A model generated the notes under the pieces. That model worked only from the letters and a program-made list of their open reading frames with translations. It was not told where the DNA came from and made no database searches. A DNA stretch of 64,000 nt, from positions 1 to 64,000 of the forward strand of contig NZ_JABJQZ010000002.1 of the NCBI RefSeq assembly GCF_013155335.1, given 5' to 3'. This document shows, in pieces, positions 8,631-15,575 of this stretch (its first letter is position 1; every line of letters begins with the position of its first letter). The DNA is from Nocardioides sp. zg-1230 (GTDB taxonomy: Bacteria; Actinomycetota; Actinomycetes; Propionibacteriales; Nocardioidaceae). The translations under genes were made by a program, and so were the position numbers.

Positions 8631-9782
8631 TCAGCCGAAGGCGCTGATGCCCGTCTCGGCGCGGCCGATGATGAGCTTCTGGATCTGCGAGGTGCCCTCG
8701 TAGAGCGTCATCACGCGTGCGTCGCGCAGGTACTTCGCGACCGGGAAGTCGTCGACGTAGCCCGCCCCGCCGTGCACCTGGATCGCGTTGTTCGCGGCGC
8801 GCACGGCGGCCTCCGAGGCGAACAGCTTGGCCTTCGACGCCGCGACCCCGAAGGGCTCGCCGCGGTCGATGAGGTCGGCGCACCGCCACGCCAGCAGCCG
8901 GGCGGCGTCGGCGTCGAGCGAGATGTCGGCGATGAGGTCCTGCACGAGCTGGAAGGACGCGATCGGCTTGCCGAACTGCGTGCGCTCGCCGGCGTACGCC
9001 ACCGACGCCTCGAGACAGCCCTGCACGATCCCGACGCAGCCCGAGGCGACGGCGAGCCGGCCCTTGTCGAGCGTGCCCATCGCGATCCGGAACCCGCGGC
9101 CGACCTCGCCGAGCCGAGCCGAGTCCGGGACGCGTACGCCGTTCAGGAACAGCTCGGCGGTCGCCTGGCCGCGCAGGCCGAGCTTGTTGCGCACCTCGCG
9201 CGCCTCGAAGCCGGGGGAGTCGGTCGGGACGAGGAACGCCGTCACGCCCCGCGGGCCGTCGTCGCTGGTGCGCGCGAAGACGAGCGCCACGTCGGCCCAC
9301 GTCCCGTTGGTGATGAAGAGCTTCTGGCCGTCGAGCACCCAGTCCGACCCGTCGCGGACGGCGCGGGAGGTGAGGTTGCCCGCGTCGGAGCCGGTCCCGG
9401 GCTCGGTGAGGCCGAAGCAGCCGAGCGCCGTCGCCGACGCGAGCCGGGGCAGCCACTCCTGCTTCTGCTCCTCGGTCCCGTGGTCGAGGATCGACTTGCC
9501 GACCAGCCCGCTGCTGACCGACACGATGCCGCGAAGCGCGGAGTCGGCGCGGCCGAGCTCCTCCATGGCCAGCGAGTAGGTGACGTAGTCGCCGCCCACC
9601 CCGCCGTACTCCTCGGGGATGGTGAGGCCGAAGAACCCCAGCTCGGCCATCTTCGGCACGATCGCGAGGTCGACCGACTCGTCGTGGTCCCACCGCATCC
9701 GGTGCGGGACCGCCTCCCGCTCGAGGAAGTCACGGGCCAGGTCGCGGAAGGCCTGCTGCTCCTCGGTCAGGGAGAGGTCCAT
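8631..9782 (-). CDS. Acyl-CoA dehydrogenase
   Basis: 383 residues, normal length for the family. It oxidises an acyl-CoA thioester to the trans-2-enoyl-CoA using FAD and passes electrons to ETF. Landmarks are the N-terminal helical domain (LTEEQQAFRDLARDF), CFGLTEPGTGSDAGNL (FAD and substrate contact), TQFGKPIASFQLVQ, IQVHGGAGYVDDFPV and the C-terminal LYEGTSQIQKLIIGR, whose Glu is the usual catalytic base. This is therefore a classical homomeric-type enzyme. It is the last of three ACAD genes; its ATG overlaps the stop of the gene before (ATGA). Chain-length preference cannot be read from sequence. Confidence 0.92.
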   Translation of the reverse strand: MDLSLTEEQQAFRDLARDFLEREAVPHRMRWDHDESVDLAIVPKMAELGFFGLTIPEEYGGVGGDYVTYSLAMEELGRADSALRGIVSVSSGLVGKSILDHGTEEQKQEWLPRLASATALGCFGLTEPGTGSDAGNLTSRAVRDGSDWVLDGQKLFITNGTWADVALVFARTSDDGPRGVTAFLVPTDSPGFEAREVRNKLGLRGQATAELFLNGVRVPDSARLGEVGRGFRIAMGTLDKGRLAVASGCVGIVQGCLEASVAYAGERTQFGKPIASFQLVQDLIADISLDADAARLLAWRCADLIDRGEPFGVAASKAKLFASEAAVRAANNAIQVHGGAGYVDDFPVAKYLRDARVMTLYEGTSQIQKLIIGRAETGISAFG

Positions 9783-10939
9783 CAGATGGCGTCCACGAGC
9801 TCGTGGTCGGCGACCCGCGCGGACAGGCGGGTGAGGTGGTGGCCGGCGTTGCCCAGCCACTGCTCGAGCACGGTGAGGTGCGCGGTGCCGACGCCGACGG
9901 CGTACTCCGCGGTCATGCCGATGCCGCCGTGGAGCTGGATCGCCTCCTGCCCGATGTGGCGCGCCGCCCGGCTCACCTGGAGCCCGACGCGGTCGGCGGC
10001 GTCGGCCACCGCCTCGCGGTCTCCGCCGGCGATCGTCATGGTGGCCCAGTCGATGGTGCTGTGGGCGAGCTCGAGCGAGACGTACATGTCGGCGGCGCGG
10101 AAGGTGAGCGCCTGGAAGGTGTTGAGCGTGACGCCGAACTGCTTGCGGCTCTTGAGGTACTCCGTGGTGGCGCGCACCTGGCTCTGCATCACGCCGAGCG
10201 CCTGGTTGGCGCCCATGATCCGGGTCAGGTCGCTGATCGTGGCGATGCTGGCCGACAGGTCGCGGCCGGGCTCGCCCAGCGGCGTCGCGGCACTGCCCTC
10301 GAAGCGCACCGTGGCCGCCCGGGTCAGGTCGGCCGCGGCGTAGCCGGTGACCGACGCGTCGGCGGCGTCCACGAGGAAGACGCCGGTGCCGCCGTCGGGC
10401 AGCGCCGCGGTCACGACGAGGTGGTCGGCGGACGCGGCCCCCATCACGGGGTCGGCGACGCCGTCGAGGGTCCAGGCCGCTTGTCCTGAGCCTGTCGAAG
10501 GGCCCGAGTCGGACGCACGTACGCCGTCGGCGCCCGCGGACCAGCGGCCGCCGGGCGAGGTGTCGGCCACGGCGAGGAGGACCTCGCCGGCGCTGAGGCG
10601 GCCCAGCAGGTCGGCCTTCTGCTCGGTCGTGCCGACCGCGGCGACCAGGCCGCCGGCGTGGACCACCCCGGACAGGTAGGGCTCGGGGGCGAGCACGCGC
10701 CCGAGCTCCTGGCACACGATCCCGATCTCGACGGGGCCGGCGCCGACCCCGCCGTCGGCCTCGCTGAAGGGCAACCCGAGGACGCCCATCTCGGCCAGGC
10801 GGCCCCAGAGCGCACGGTCGAACCCCGGGTCGTCGGCCACCGTGCGGCGCCGCGCCTCGTGGTCGGCGTACGTCGTCGCGAGCAGGCCGCGGACGGCCTC
10901 GCGCAGGGCCTGCTGCTCGTCGTCGTAGGTGAAGTCCAT
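9782..10939 (-). CDS. Acyl-CoA dehydrogenase family protein, probable small partner of a heteromeric enzyme
   Basis: 385 residues with a recognisable ACAD fold (MDFTYDDEQQALREAV start, EYLKSRKQFGVTLNTFQAL, IQLHGGIGMTAEYAVG) but without the C-terminal YEGT/S motif that supplies the catalytic Glu in homomeric enzymes. This fits the actinobacterial alpha2-beta2 enzymes (for example the FadE28-FadE29 type of mycobacteria), in which two unequal subunits share the active sites. The preferred partner is the upstream gene at 10961-12112, 21 bp away. Residues around 146-154 (GPSTGSGQ) are encoded by a small dispersed repeat inserted in frame, in the loop between beta strands. Whether that loop is tolerated is an inference from the open frame. 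Confidence 0.87.
   Translation of the reverse strand: MDFTYDDEQQALREAVRGLLATTYADHEARRRTVADDPGFDRALWGRLAEMGVLGLPFSEADGGVGAGPVEIGIVCQELGRVLAPEPYLSGVVHAGGLVAAVGTTEQKADLLGRLSAGEVLLAVADTSPGGRWSAGADGVRASDSGPSTGSGQAAWTLDGVADPVMGAASADHLVVTAALPDGGTGVFLVDAADASVTGYAAADLTRAATVRFEGSAATPLGEPGRDLSASIATISDLTRIMGANQALGVMQSQVRATTEYLKSRKQFGVTLNTFQALTFRAADMYVSLELAHSTIDWATMTIAGGDREAVADAADRVGLQVSRAARHIGQEAIQLHGGIGMTAEYAVGVGTAHLTVLEQWLGNAGHHLTRLSARVADHELVDAI
10480..10502. repeat. Small dispersed palindromic repeat inside an acyl-CoA dehydrogenase gene
   Basis: The core reads TTGTCCTGAGCCTGTCGAA (10481-10499), flanked by C and GGG. It is an imperfect palindrome. I recognise it as a short element dispersed through many unrelated genomes, where it translates as STGSGQ, FDRLRTSG or CPEPVEG depending on frame and strand. 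Here the reverse-strand frame gives GPSTGSGQA, preserving the gene. Only one copy was seen in this window. Confidence 0.7.
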
Positions 10940-10960
10940 GCCAAGTCCTCTCCGGGCCCC

Positions 10961-12112
10961 TCAGAGTCCCAGGATCGTGCGGCTGATGATCTGGCGCTGG
11001 ATCTCGTTGGAGCCGCCGTAGATCGAGGCCTTGCGCAGGTTGAGGTAGGTCGGCGCGGCCCGCCTCGCCCAGCCCTCCTGGGGCGAGTCGTCGCCCGCGC
11101 GAGCCGCGAGCGAGGCCGGGCCGGCGAGGTCGAGGGCGAGCTCGCTGACGGCCTGCTGGAGCTCGGTGCCCCGGAGCTTGAGGACCGACGAGGCCGGGTG
11201 CGGCGCGCCGTCGGACGAGTGGGCGACCACCCGCAGCGCGGTGAGCTCGAGCGCGAGCAGGTCGTTCTCCAGCTCGGCGACGCGGGCGCGGACCAGCGGG
11301 TCGTCCATCAGGGGGCCGGCGTTGACCTTCAGGGCGGCGAGCGCCCGCTTGGTCGCACCGACCGGCGCCACGCCGACGCGCTCGTTGCCGAGCAGGAACT
11401 TGGCGATCGTCCAGCCGCCGCCCCGCTCCCCGACCAGCAGGTCGCCCGGCACCCGCACGTCGGAGAACCACACCTCGTTGACCTCGTGGCCGCCGTCGAT
11501 GAGCTCGATCGGTCGCACCTCGACGCCGGGCGTGGTCATGTCGATGAGGAGCATCGAGATGCCGGCCTGCTTCTTCACCTCTGGGTCGGTGCGGACGAGC
11601 GTGAAGATCCAGTCGCCGTGCTGGCCCAGCGTGGTCCACGTCTTCTGCCCGTTGACGACCCAGTCGTCGCCGTCGCGCACCGCGGTCGTGCGCAGGCTCG
11701 CGAGGTCGGAGCCGGCGTCGGGCTCGGAGAAGCCCTGCGACCACCAGATGTCGAGGTTGGCGGTGGCGGGGAGGAAGCGCTCCTTCTGCTCCTGCGTGCC
11801 GAAGTGGGCGATCACGGGCCCGATCATGGACGCGTTGAACGCCAGCGGGATCGGCACGCCGGCGCGCTGCATCTCCTCGTGCCAGAGGTGCCGCTGGAGC
11901 TCGGTCCAGTCCTGGCCGCCCCACTCCACTGGCCAGTGCGGCACGGCGAGGCCCTCGGCGTTGAGGGTCTGCTGGGCCTCGACGATCTGGTCCCGGGTGA
12001 GGTGGCGCCCCTCGAGGACGGTGTCGCGGATCTCCTGCGGGACCTTGGTGGTGAAGAACTCCCGCATCCTCGACCGGAACTCCGCGTCGGCGGGGCTGAG
12101 CTCGAGCTGCAT
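10961..12112 (-). CDS. Acyl-CoA dehydrogenase family protein, probable large partner of a heteromeric enzyme
   Basis: 383 residues. The ACAD fold is clear: WSQGFSEPDAGSDLAS, VNGQKTWTTLGQHGDW, LLGNERVGVAPVG and the C-terminal YGGSNEIQRQIISR. The last motif normally reads YEGSNEIQ; the Glu-to-Gly change removes the position of the usual base. This, together with the partner lacking that motif, suggests a heterotetrameric FadE pair of the kind used for branched, cyclic or steroid side-chain acyl-CoAs, where the base comes from elsewhere. GAGGAG upstream of the ATG is a good ribosome-binding site. It is the first gene of the three-gene ACAD operon, just downstream of a strong terminator. Confidence 0.9.
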   Translation of the reverse strand: MQLELSPADAEFRSRMREFFTTKVPQEIRDTVLEGRHLTRDQIVEAQQTLNAEGLAVPHWPVEWGGQDWTELQRHLWHEEMQRAGVPIPLAFNASMIGPVIAHFGTQEQKERFLPATANLDIWWSQGFSEPDAGSDLASLRTTAVRDGDDWVVNGQKTWTTLGQHGDWIFTLVRTDPEVKKQAGISMLLIDMTTPGVEVRPIELIDGGHEVNEVWFSDVRVPGDLLVGERGGGWTIAKFLLGNERVGVAPVGATKRALAALKVNAGPLMDDPLVRARVAELENDLLALELTALRVVAHSSDGAPHPASSVLKLRGTELQQAVSELALDLAGPASLAARAGDDSPQEGWARRAAPTYLNLRKASIYGGSNEIQRQIISRTILGL

Positions 12113-12176
12113 GTGACTCCTCGGGTGGGGCGGCTGGCCCCATCATGTCGGTCGCCCGGTAACGGGTCCACGCACG

Positions 12177-12209
12177 CACTCCCGCCCCCAGCTGGTGGGG
12201 GCGGGAGTG
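12177..12209 (-). terminator. Hairpin terminator after the HtrA-like gene
   Basis: A perfect 14-bp GC-rich stem (12177-12190 with 12196-12209) and 5-nt loop, with no U-tract, as usual for actinobacteria. It lies 27 bp past the protease stop and separates that gene from the ACAD operon on the same strand. Confidence 0.8.
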
Positions 12210-12236
12210 CGGTGTCGGACCCGTCGGCGGGGTGAC

Positions 12237-13550
12237 TCAGCCCTGGGCTGCGTCGGAGTCGAGCACGAGGTCGGCGCTCTGCTCCTCGCCGCCGCTCGTC
12301 CAGGTGACGGTCACCGAGTCGCCGGGGCGGTAGGAGCGGATGGTCGCCACGAGGGAGTCGGCGCCGGTGATCCGCTGGTCGTCGACCCGGGTGATCACGC
12401 TGCCGGCCTCCAGTCCTGCCTTCTCCGCCGTCGAGCCCGCCGTGACCTCGCGCACCACCGCACCCGCGGCGTCGCCGGTCTGCGGGTCGCCGACCGACAC
12501 GCCGAGTCGCGCGTGGGTGGGGGTCTCGCCGGCGGCCATCTGGTCGACGATCGGCATCACCTCGTCGATCGGGATCGCGAACCCGAGACCGATCGAACCG
12601 CCCTGCGCCCCTCCGTAGGGGGACTGCGACGCGGCCGTCCGGATCGAGGAGTTGATGCCGACCACGGCTCCGGTCATGTCGACGAGCGGACCACCGGAGT
12701 TGCCCGGGTTGATCGCGGCGTCGGTCTGGATCGCGGGGTACGTCGTGGAGTTGCCCTGGTCGTCGGAGCCGACGTTGACCGGCCGGTCGAGCGCGCTGAC
12801 GATGCCGCTGGTGACGGTCGCGTCGAGGCCGAAGGGCGAGCCGATCGCGACCACGCCCTCCCCGACGCCGAGGTTGGCCGACTTGCCGATCGTGGCCGGG
12901 GTGAGGTCGGTGACCCCCTCGGCCTGGATGACCGCCGTGTCGGTGAGCGGGTCGGTGCCGAGGACCTCCGCCTCCGCGCTCGTCCCGTCGTCGAACGACA
13001 CGGTGACGCCGCCCGCCTCGGCGCCCTCCACCACGTGGTTGTTGGTGAGGATCGTGCCGTCCGCGGTCAGGATGATGCCCGAACCCGAACCGGCGCCCTC
13101 GGCGGTGGTGACGTCGATCTTCACGACGCTGGGCAGCACCTTCTGGGCCACCGACTCGACCGACCCGTCGGCCGGCGGCGCCTCCGACTGCGAGGAGACC
13201 TGCGACGTCGACACGGGGCTCGCCGCGGACGAGCCGTCCGACCCGTCCTGGGTGGCGTCCCACCAGGCGGCGCCACCGATGCCGGCCCCTCCGCCGACCA
13301 GCAGGGAGGTGGCGACGACGGCGGCGACCAGGCCCGCACGCCCCCGGCTGCGATCGCGCGGCGGCGCCTGGGTGGGGTGCTGGACCGGGAGACCCGCCTG
13401 GGCGCCGTACGTCGGCGGGATCGGCTGCGTGTGGTGCGCGTCCGTGCCGGACCACCCGGAGGAGGCGCGCTGGTAGGGGTTGTCGTCGGCCGGTCGCGGG
13501 TGCTGCGGCTGCTGCGGGCCGCCGTACTGGGGGGTCTGTCCGTCGCTCAT
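12237..13550 (-). CDS. HtrA/DegP-like membrane-anchored trypsin-type serine protease with PDZ domain
   Basis: 437 residues. A Gln/Pro-rich cytoplasmic N-terminus (1-70) leads to one transmembrane helix (about 73-96), then an extracytoplasmic protease domain with the triad His172 (TNNHVV), Asp204 (PLTDTAVI) and Ser285 (GNSGGPL), and a C-terminal PDZ domain (about 345-435). The layout is that of actinobacterial HtrA/PepD proteins, which degrade or refold misfolded envelope proteins. I chose the ATG at 13550 (start MSDGQTPQYGG); the frame stays open upstream to 13628, but the extra residues look unlike a conserved start. It precedes a strong terminator, so it is probably transcribed alone. Confidence 0.9.
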   Translation of the reverse strand: MSDGQTPQYGGPQQPQHPRPADDNPYQRASSGWSGTDAHHTQPIPPTYGAQAGLPVQHPTQAPPRDRSRGRAGLVAAVVATSLLVGGGAGIGGAAWWDATQDGSDGSSAASPVSTSQVSSQSEAPPADGSVESVAQKVLPSVVKIDVTTAEGAGSGSGIILTADGTILTNNHVVEGAEAGGVTVSFDDGTSAEAEVLGTDPLTDTAVIQAEGVTDLTPATIGKSANLGVGEGVVAIGSPFGLDATVTSGIVSALDRPVNVGSDDQGNSTTYPAIQTDAAINPGNSGGPLVDMTGAVVGINSSIRTAASQSPYGGAQGGSIGLGFAIPIDEVMPIVDQMAAGETPTHARLGVSVGDPQTGDAAGAVVREVTAGSTAEKAGLEAGSVITRVDDQRITGADSLVATIRSYRPGDSVTVTWTSGGEEQSADLVLDSDAAQG

Positions 13551-13637
13551 GTCATCGACGATGCGTCGGGACCCTGTGGATGCCCTGAGAACGGGCTGGG
13601 AAGGTGCAGAGACCTCGCCGCGGATCACGGGGAGACC

Positions 13638-14168
13638 TCAGCGGGGCAGGTCGGGTAGTGCCAGCCACTCGGCCCAGGGGAGGTCGCGCCCGACGTAGCG
13701 GGGCTGCTCCAGCGGCCACTCCGTGGCGATCCACCGTGGCACGAGCTCGTCGAGGGCCGCCTCGAGCTCGGTCCCCACGCACTCGTCCACGACCCACCAC
13801 GAGATCTCCGCGTCGGCGCCGGGCTTCTCGGGCGGGTCGATGTAGACGCACCCCAGCAGCGCCGTCTCGTCGGTGTCGAACAAGGCGTAGTTGAACGACT
13901 CGTGGGTCTCCATCTCGGCAGCGTGGCGGGCGAGGTCGGCGCGGTCGGCCTCGTGCGTCATGTCGGCGGGCGGCCAGCCCCACGCCTCGCCGTAGATGCT
14001 CCAGAGCCGCTCGCGCGAGCCCATCACGGCGACCATGTCGAGGTCGGTGTCCTCGGCCCGGATCGGCCGCAGGTGGTGGCCGAACGGGACCTCGACCCGG
14101 GTCGGGTGGCGGAAGTCGGCGGGCAGCCAGGTCGTGCCGGCGGGGCCGGTGCTGGGCGTGGACGACAT
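13638..14168 (-). CDS. GNAT family N-acetyltransferase
   Basis: 176 residues. The pattern HLRPIRAEDTDLDMVAVMGSRE, then ALLGCVYIDPPEKPGADAEI and WIATEWPLEQPRYVGR matches a small actinobacterial acetyltransferase family. Part of this pattern recurs in 49848-50306, which shares the VPADF-like start, an RADLxRHAA stretch and GCVYI/L. The substrate is unknown. It is 21 bp downstream of the sigma factor gene on the same strand and may be the last gene of that operon. Confidence 0.75.
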   Translation of the reverse strand: MSSTPSTGPAGTTWLPADFRHPTRVEVPFGHHLRPIRAEDTDLDMVAVMGSRERLWSIYGEAWGWPPADMTHEADRADLARHAAEMETHESFNYALFDTDETALLGCVYIDPPEKPGADAEISWWVVDECVGTELEAALDELVPRWIATEWPLEQPRYVGRDLPWAEWLALPDLPR

Positions 14169-14189
14169 GGGGACGGTCCTCTCTGGGGA

Positions 14190-14732
14190 TCAGCGTGCCG
14201 GCTCGGCGGCGAGCCGGCGGAGTGCCGCGAGACCGCGGCTGGTGTTGGACTTGACGGTGCCGGTCGAGCAGCCGAGCACGGCGGCGGTCTCGGCCACGCT
14301 GAGCTGCTCGTAGTAGCGCAGTGCGACGGCGGCGCGCTGCTGGGGCGGGAGCGCGAGGACGAGGTCCCAGAGGTGCCCGGCGGTCTCCGGGGTCGCCTCC
14401 GGCCAGGCGACCGGCCAGGCGACCGGGTGGGCGGTCCGGCCGGTCTCGGGCACGGCGGCCGAGGCGACCTCGTCGCGCCGCCACGGCTGCCGCTGCCAGC
14501 TGACGTACTGGCGGGTGATGGTGCGCCGCACGTAGGCGTCCGCCGCGGCGCCCTCGCGGATGCCGTCCCAGCGGGGGAGGACCCGGACCAGGGAGTCCTG
14601 GAGCAGGTCCTCCGCGCTGTGCGGGTCGCCCGCGACGGCGTGCGCCCACCGGAGGAGCGCGGGCCGCCGTGCGGCGACGTACGACGCGAAGTCGGGCGCC
14701 GCCCGCACCTCTTCCTCCACGATGGAGGTCAT
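14190..14732 (-). CDS. SigE-family (ECF-type) RNA polymerase sigma factor
   Basis: 180 residues with sigma region 2 (FASYVAARRPALLRWAHAVAG, then DLLQDSLVRVLPRW) and region 4 (LPPQQRAAVALRYYEQLSV, then CSTGTVKSNTSRGLAALR). This is the actinobacterial SigE/SigM-like group. Only one base separates it from the upstream membrane-protein gene, so the two are co-transcribed and perhaps functionally coupled. A 12-bp unit is tandemly duplicated in the linker (14403-14426), giving the repeat VAWPVAW; the linker is tolerant of this. A second sigma factor of the same family is at 46700-47266. Confidence 0.87.
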   Translation of the reverse strand: MTSIVEEEVRAAPDFASYVAARRPALLRWAHAVAGDPHSAEDLLQDSLVRVLPRWDGIREGAAADAYVRRTITRQYVSWQRQPWRRDEVASAAVPETGRTAHPVAWPVAWPEATPETAGHLWDLVLALPPQQRAAVALRYYEQLSVAETAAVLGCSTGTVKSNTSRGLAALRRLAAEPAR

Positions 14733-14733
14733 C

Positions 14734-15450
14734 TCAGGCCCGGCGCGCCTGAGACGAGCGCAGGAGCGCGATCGAGACGACGACCAGCCAGATCGGGCCG
14801 GTCATGCCCGCCATGTACTGCACGGGGCTGACCAGGAACAGCGTGGTCAGGCCGCCGAGCACCAGACTGGTCCAGCCGACCCAGCGGGCGAACGTGCCCT
14901 GCTTCAGCGCGGCGCTCGCCATGGCGAGGGCGGTGAGACCGATGCCGCCCCAGAGCCACGGGATGGTGCCGACCCAGTGGCCGAAGAACGCGACCGACTC
15001 GGGGACGAAGGCATCGTCCGGGGCGGCGAACGCGAAGGCGAACTCGGTGGTCAGGCCGGCGCCCATCAGCTGGGCGACGCAGACCATCACGAGCCCGATC
15101 GCAGCGACGCCCGGCACGATGCTGTCGGGGTGCGTGCGCTTCTGCAGGTGCCGGTGCAGGCCGGCCGCGAACACGACCAGCAGGGCGCACGAGACCATCG
15201 TCGCGGTGTGGAACGTCAGGATCTGCGGGACCAGGTCCGAGGTGGCCTCGGCGATGGCCACGGGGTCCCCGTCGTTGGCGGGGTCGTAGACCGCGTCGAC
15301 CAGGCTGCTGGCCACGACGGATGCGACCCCGGCGAGACCGGCGCCGAGGCCCGCCAGCACCCACCCGCGGCCGGGCGGCCGTGTCGGTGCGCCGGTGCTG
15401 GCGTCACGGTGCGGACCGGACGCGGTGGACGGATCGAGCGTGGTGCTCAT
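14734..15450 (-). CDS. Multi-pass membrane protein of unknown function, upstream of sigma factor
   Basis: 238 residues with about six hydrophobic helices (for example GWVLAGLGAGLAGVASVVAS, TMVSCALLVVFAAGLH, GVAAIGLVMVCVAQLMGAG, WVGWTSLVLGGLTTLFLV, GPIWLVVVSIALL). I do not recognise a named family. AGGAG 6 nt before the ATG is a clear ribosome-binding site. Its stop is one base from the start of the sigma factor, so it could regulate the sigma factor or be an unrelated operon member. It lacks an obvious zinc-binding anti-sigma motif, so I do not call it an anti-sigma factor. Confidence 0.75.
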   Translation of the reverse strand: MSTTLDPSTASGPHRDASTGAPTRPPGRGWVLAGLGAGLAGVASVVASSLVDAVYDPANDGDPVAIAEATSDLVPQILTFHTATMVSCALLVVFAAGLHRHLQKRTHPDSIVPGVAAIGLVMVCVAQLMGAGLTTEFAFAFAAPDDAFVPESVAFFGHWVGTIPWLWGGIGLTALAMASAALKQGTFARWVGWTSLVLGGLTTLFLVSPVQYMAGMTGPIWLVVVSIALLRSSQARRA

Positions 15451-15463
15451 CTGCAGCTCCTCA

Positions 15464-15498
15464 GGTGGTGGGGCACGGGTGCGTGCCGTGCCACCACC
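15464..15498 (-). terminator. Hairpin downstream of the XRE-NTPase-TPR regulator
   Basis: GGTGGTGG-GG-CACGG pairs with CCGTG-CCACCACC, a 13-bp stem with a 2-nt bulge and a short loop. It lies about 80 bp past the regulator stop and just upstream of the membrane-protein start, so it could end the first transcript or sit in the leader of the second. Confidence 0.6.
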
Positions 15499-15575
15499 CT
15501 CAGCGCCTACGACGCCGTCGACCACGGACAGCTGCAGGTGTACGAGGGGTGTACGGGCCGCTGTCAGGCCCGCCG

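Noticed and set aside
6058..9693. A 1211-codon reverse-strand frame through the glycosyltransferases and the propeller protein gene
   Set aside because: Overlaps real genes in other frames and has Arg/Gly-rich shadow composition.
14734..15450. Anti-sigma factor for the adjacent sigma gene
   Set aside because: It is a multi-pass membrane protein without a ZAS motif or short cytoplasmic binding domain; position alone does not establish the role.
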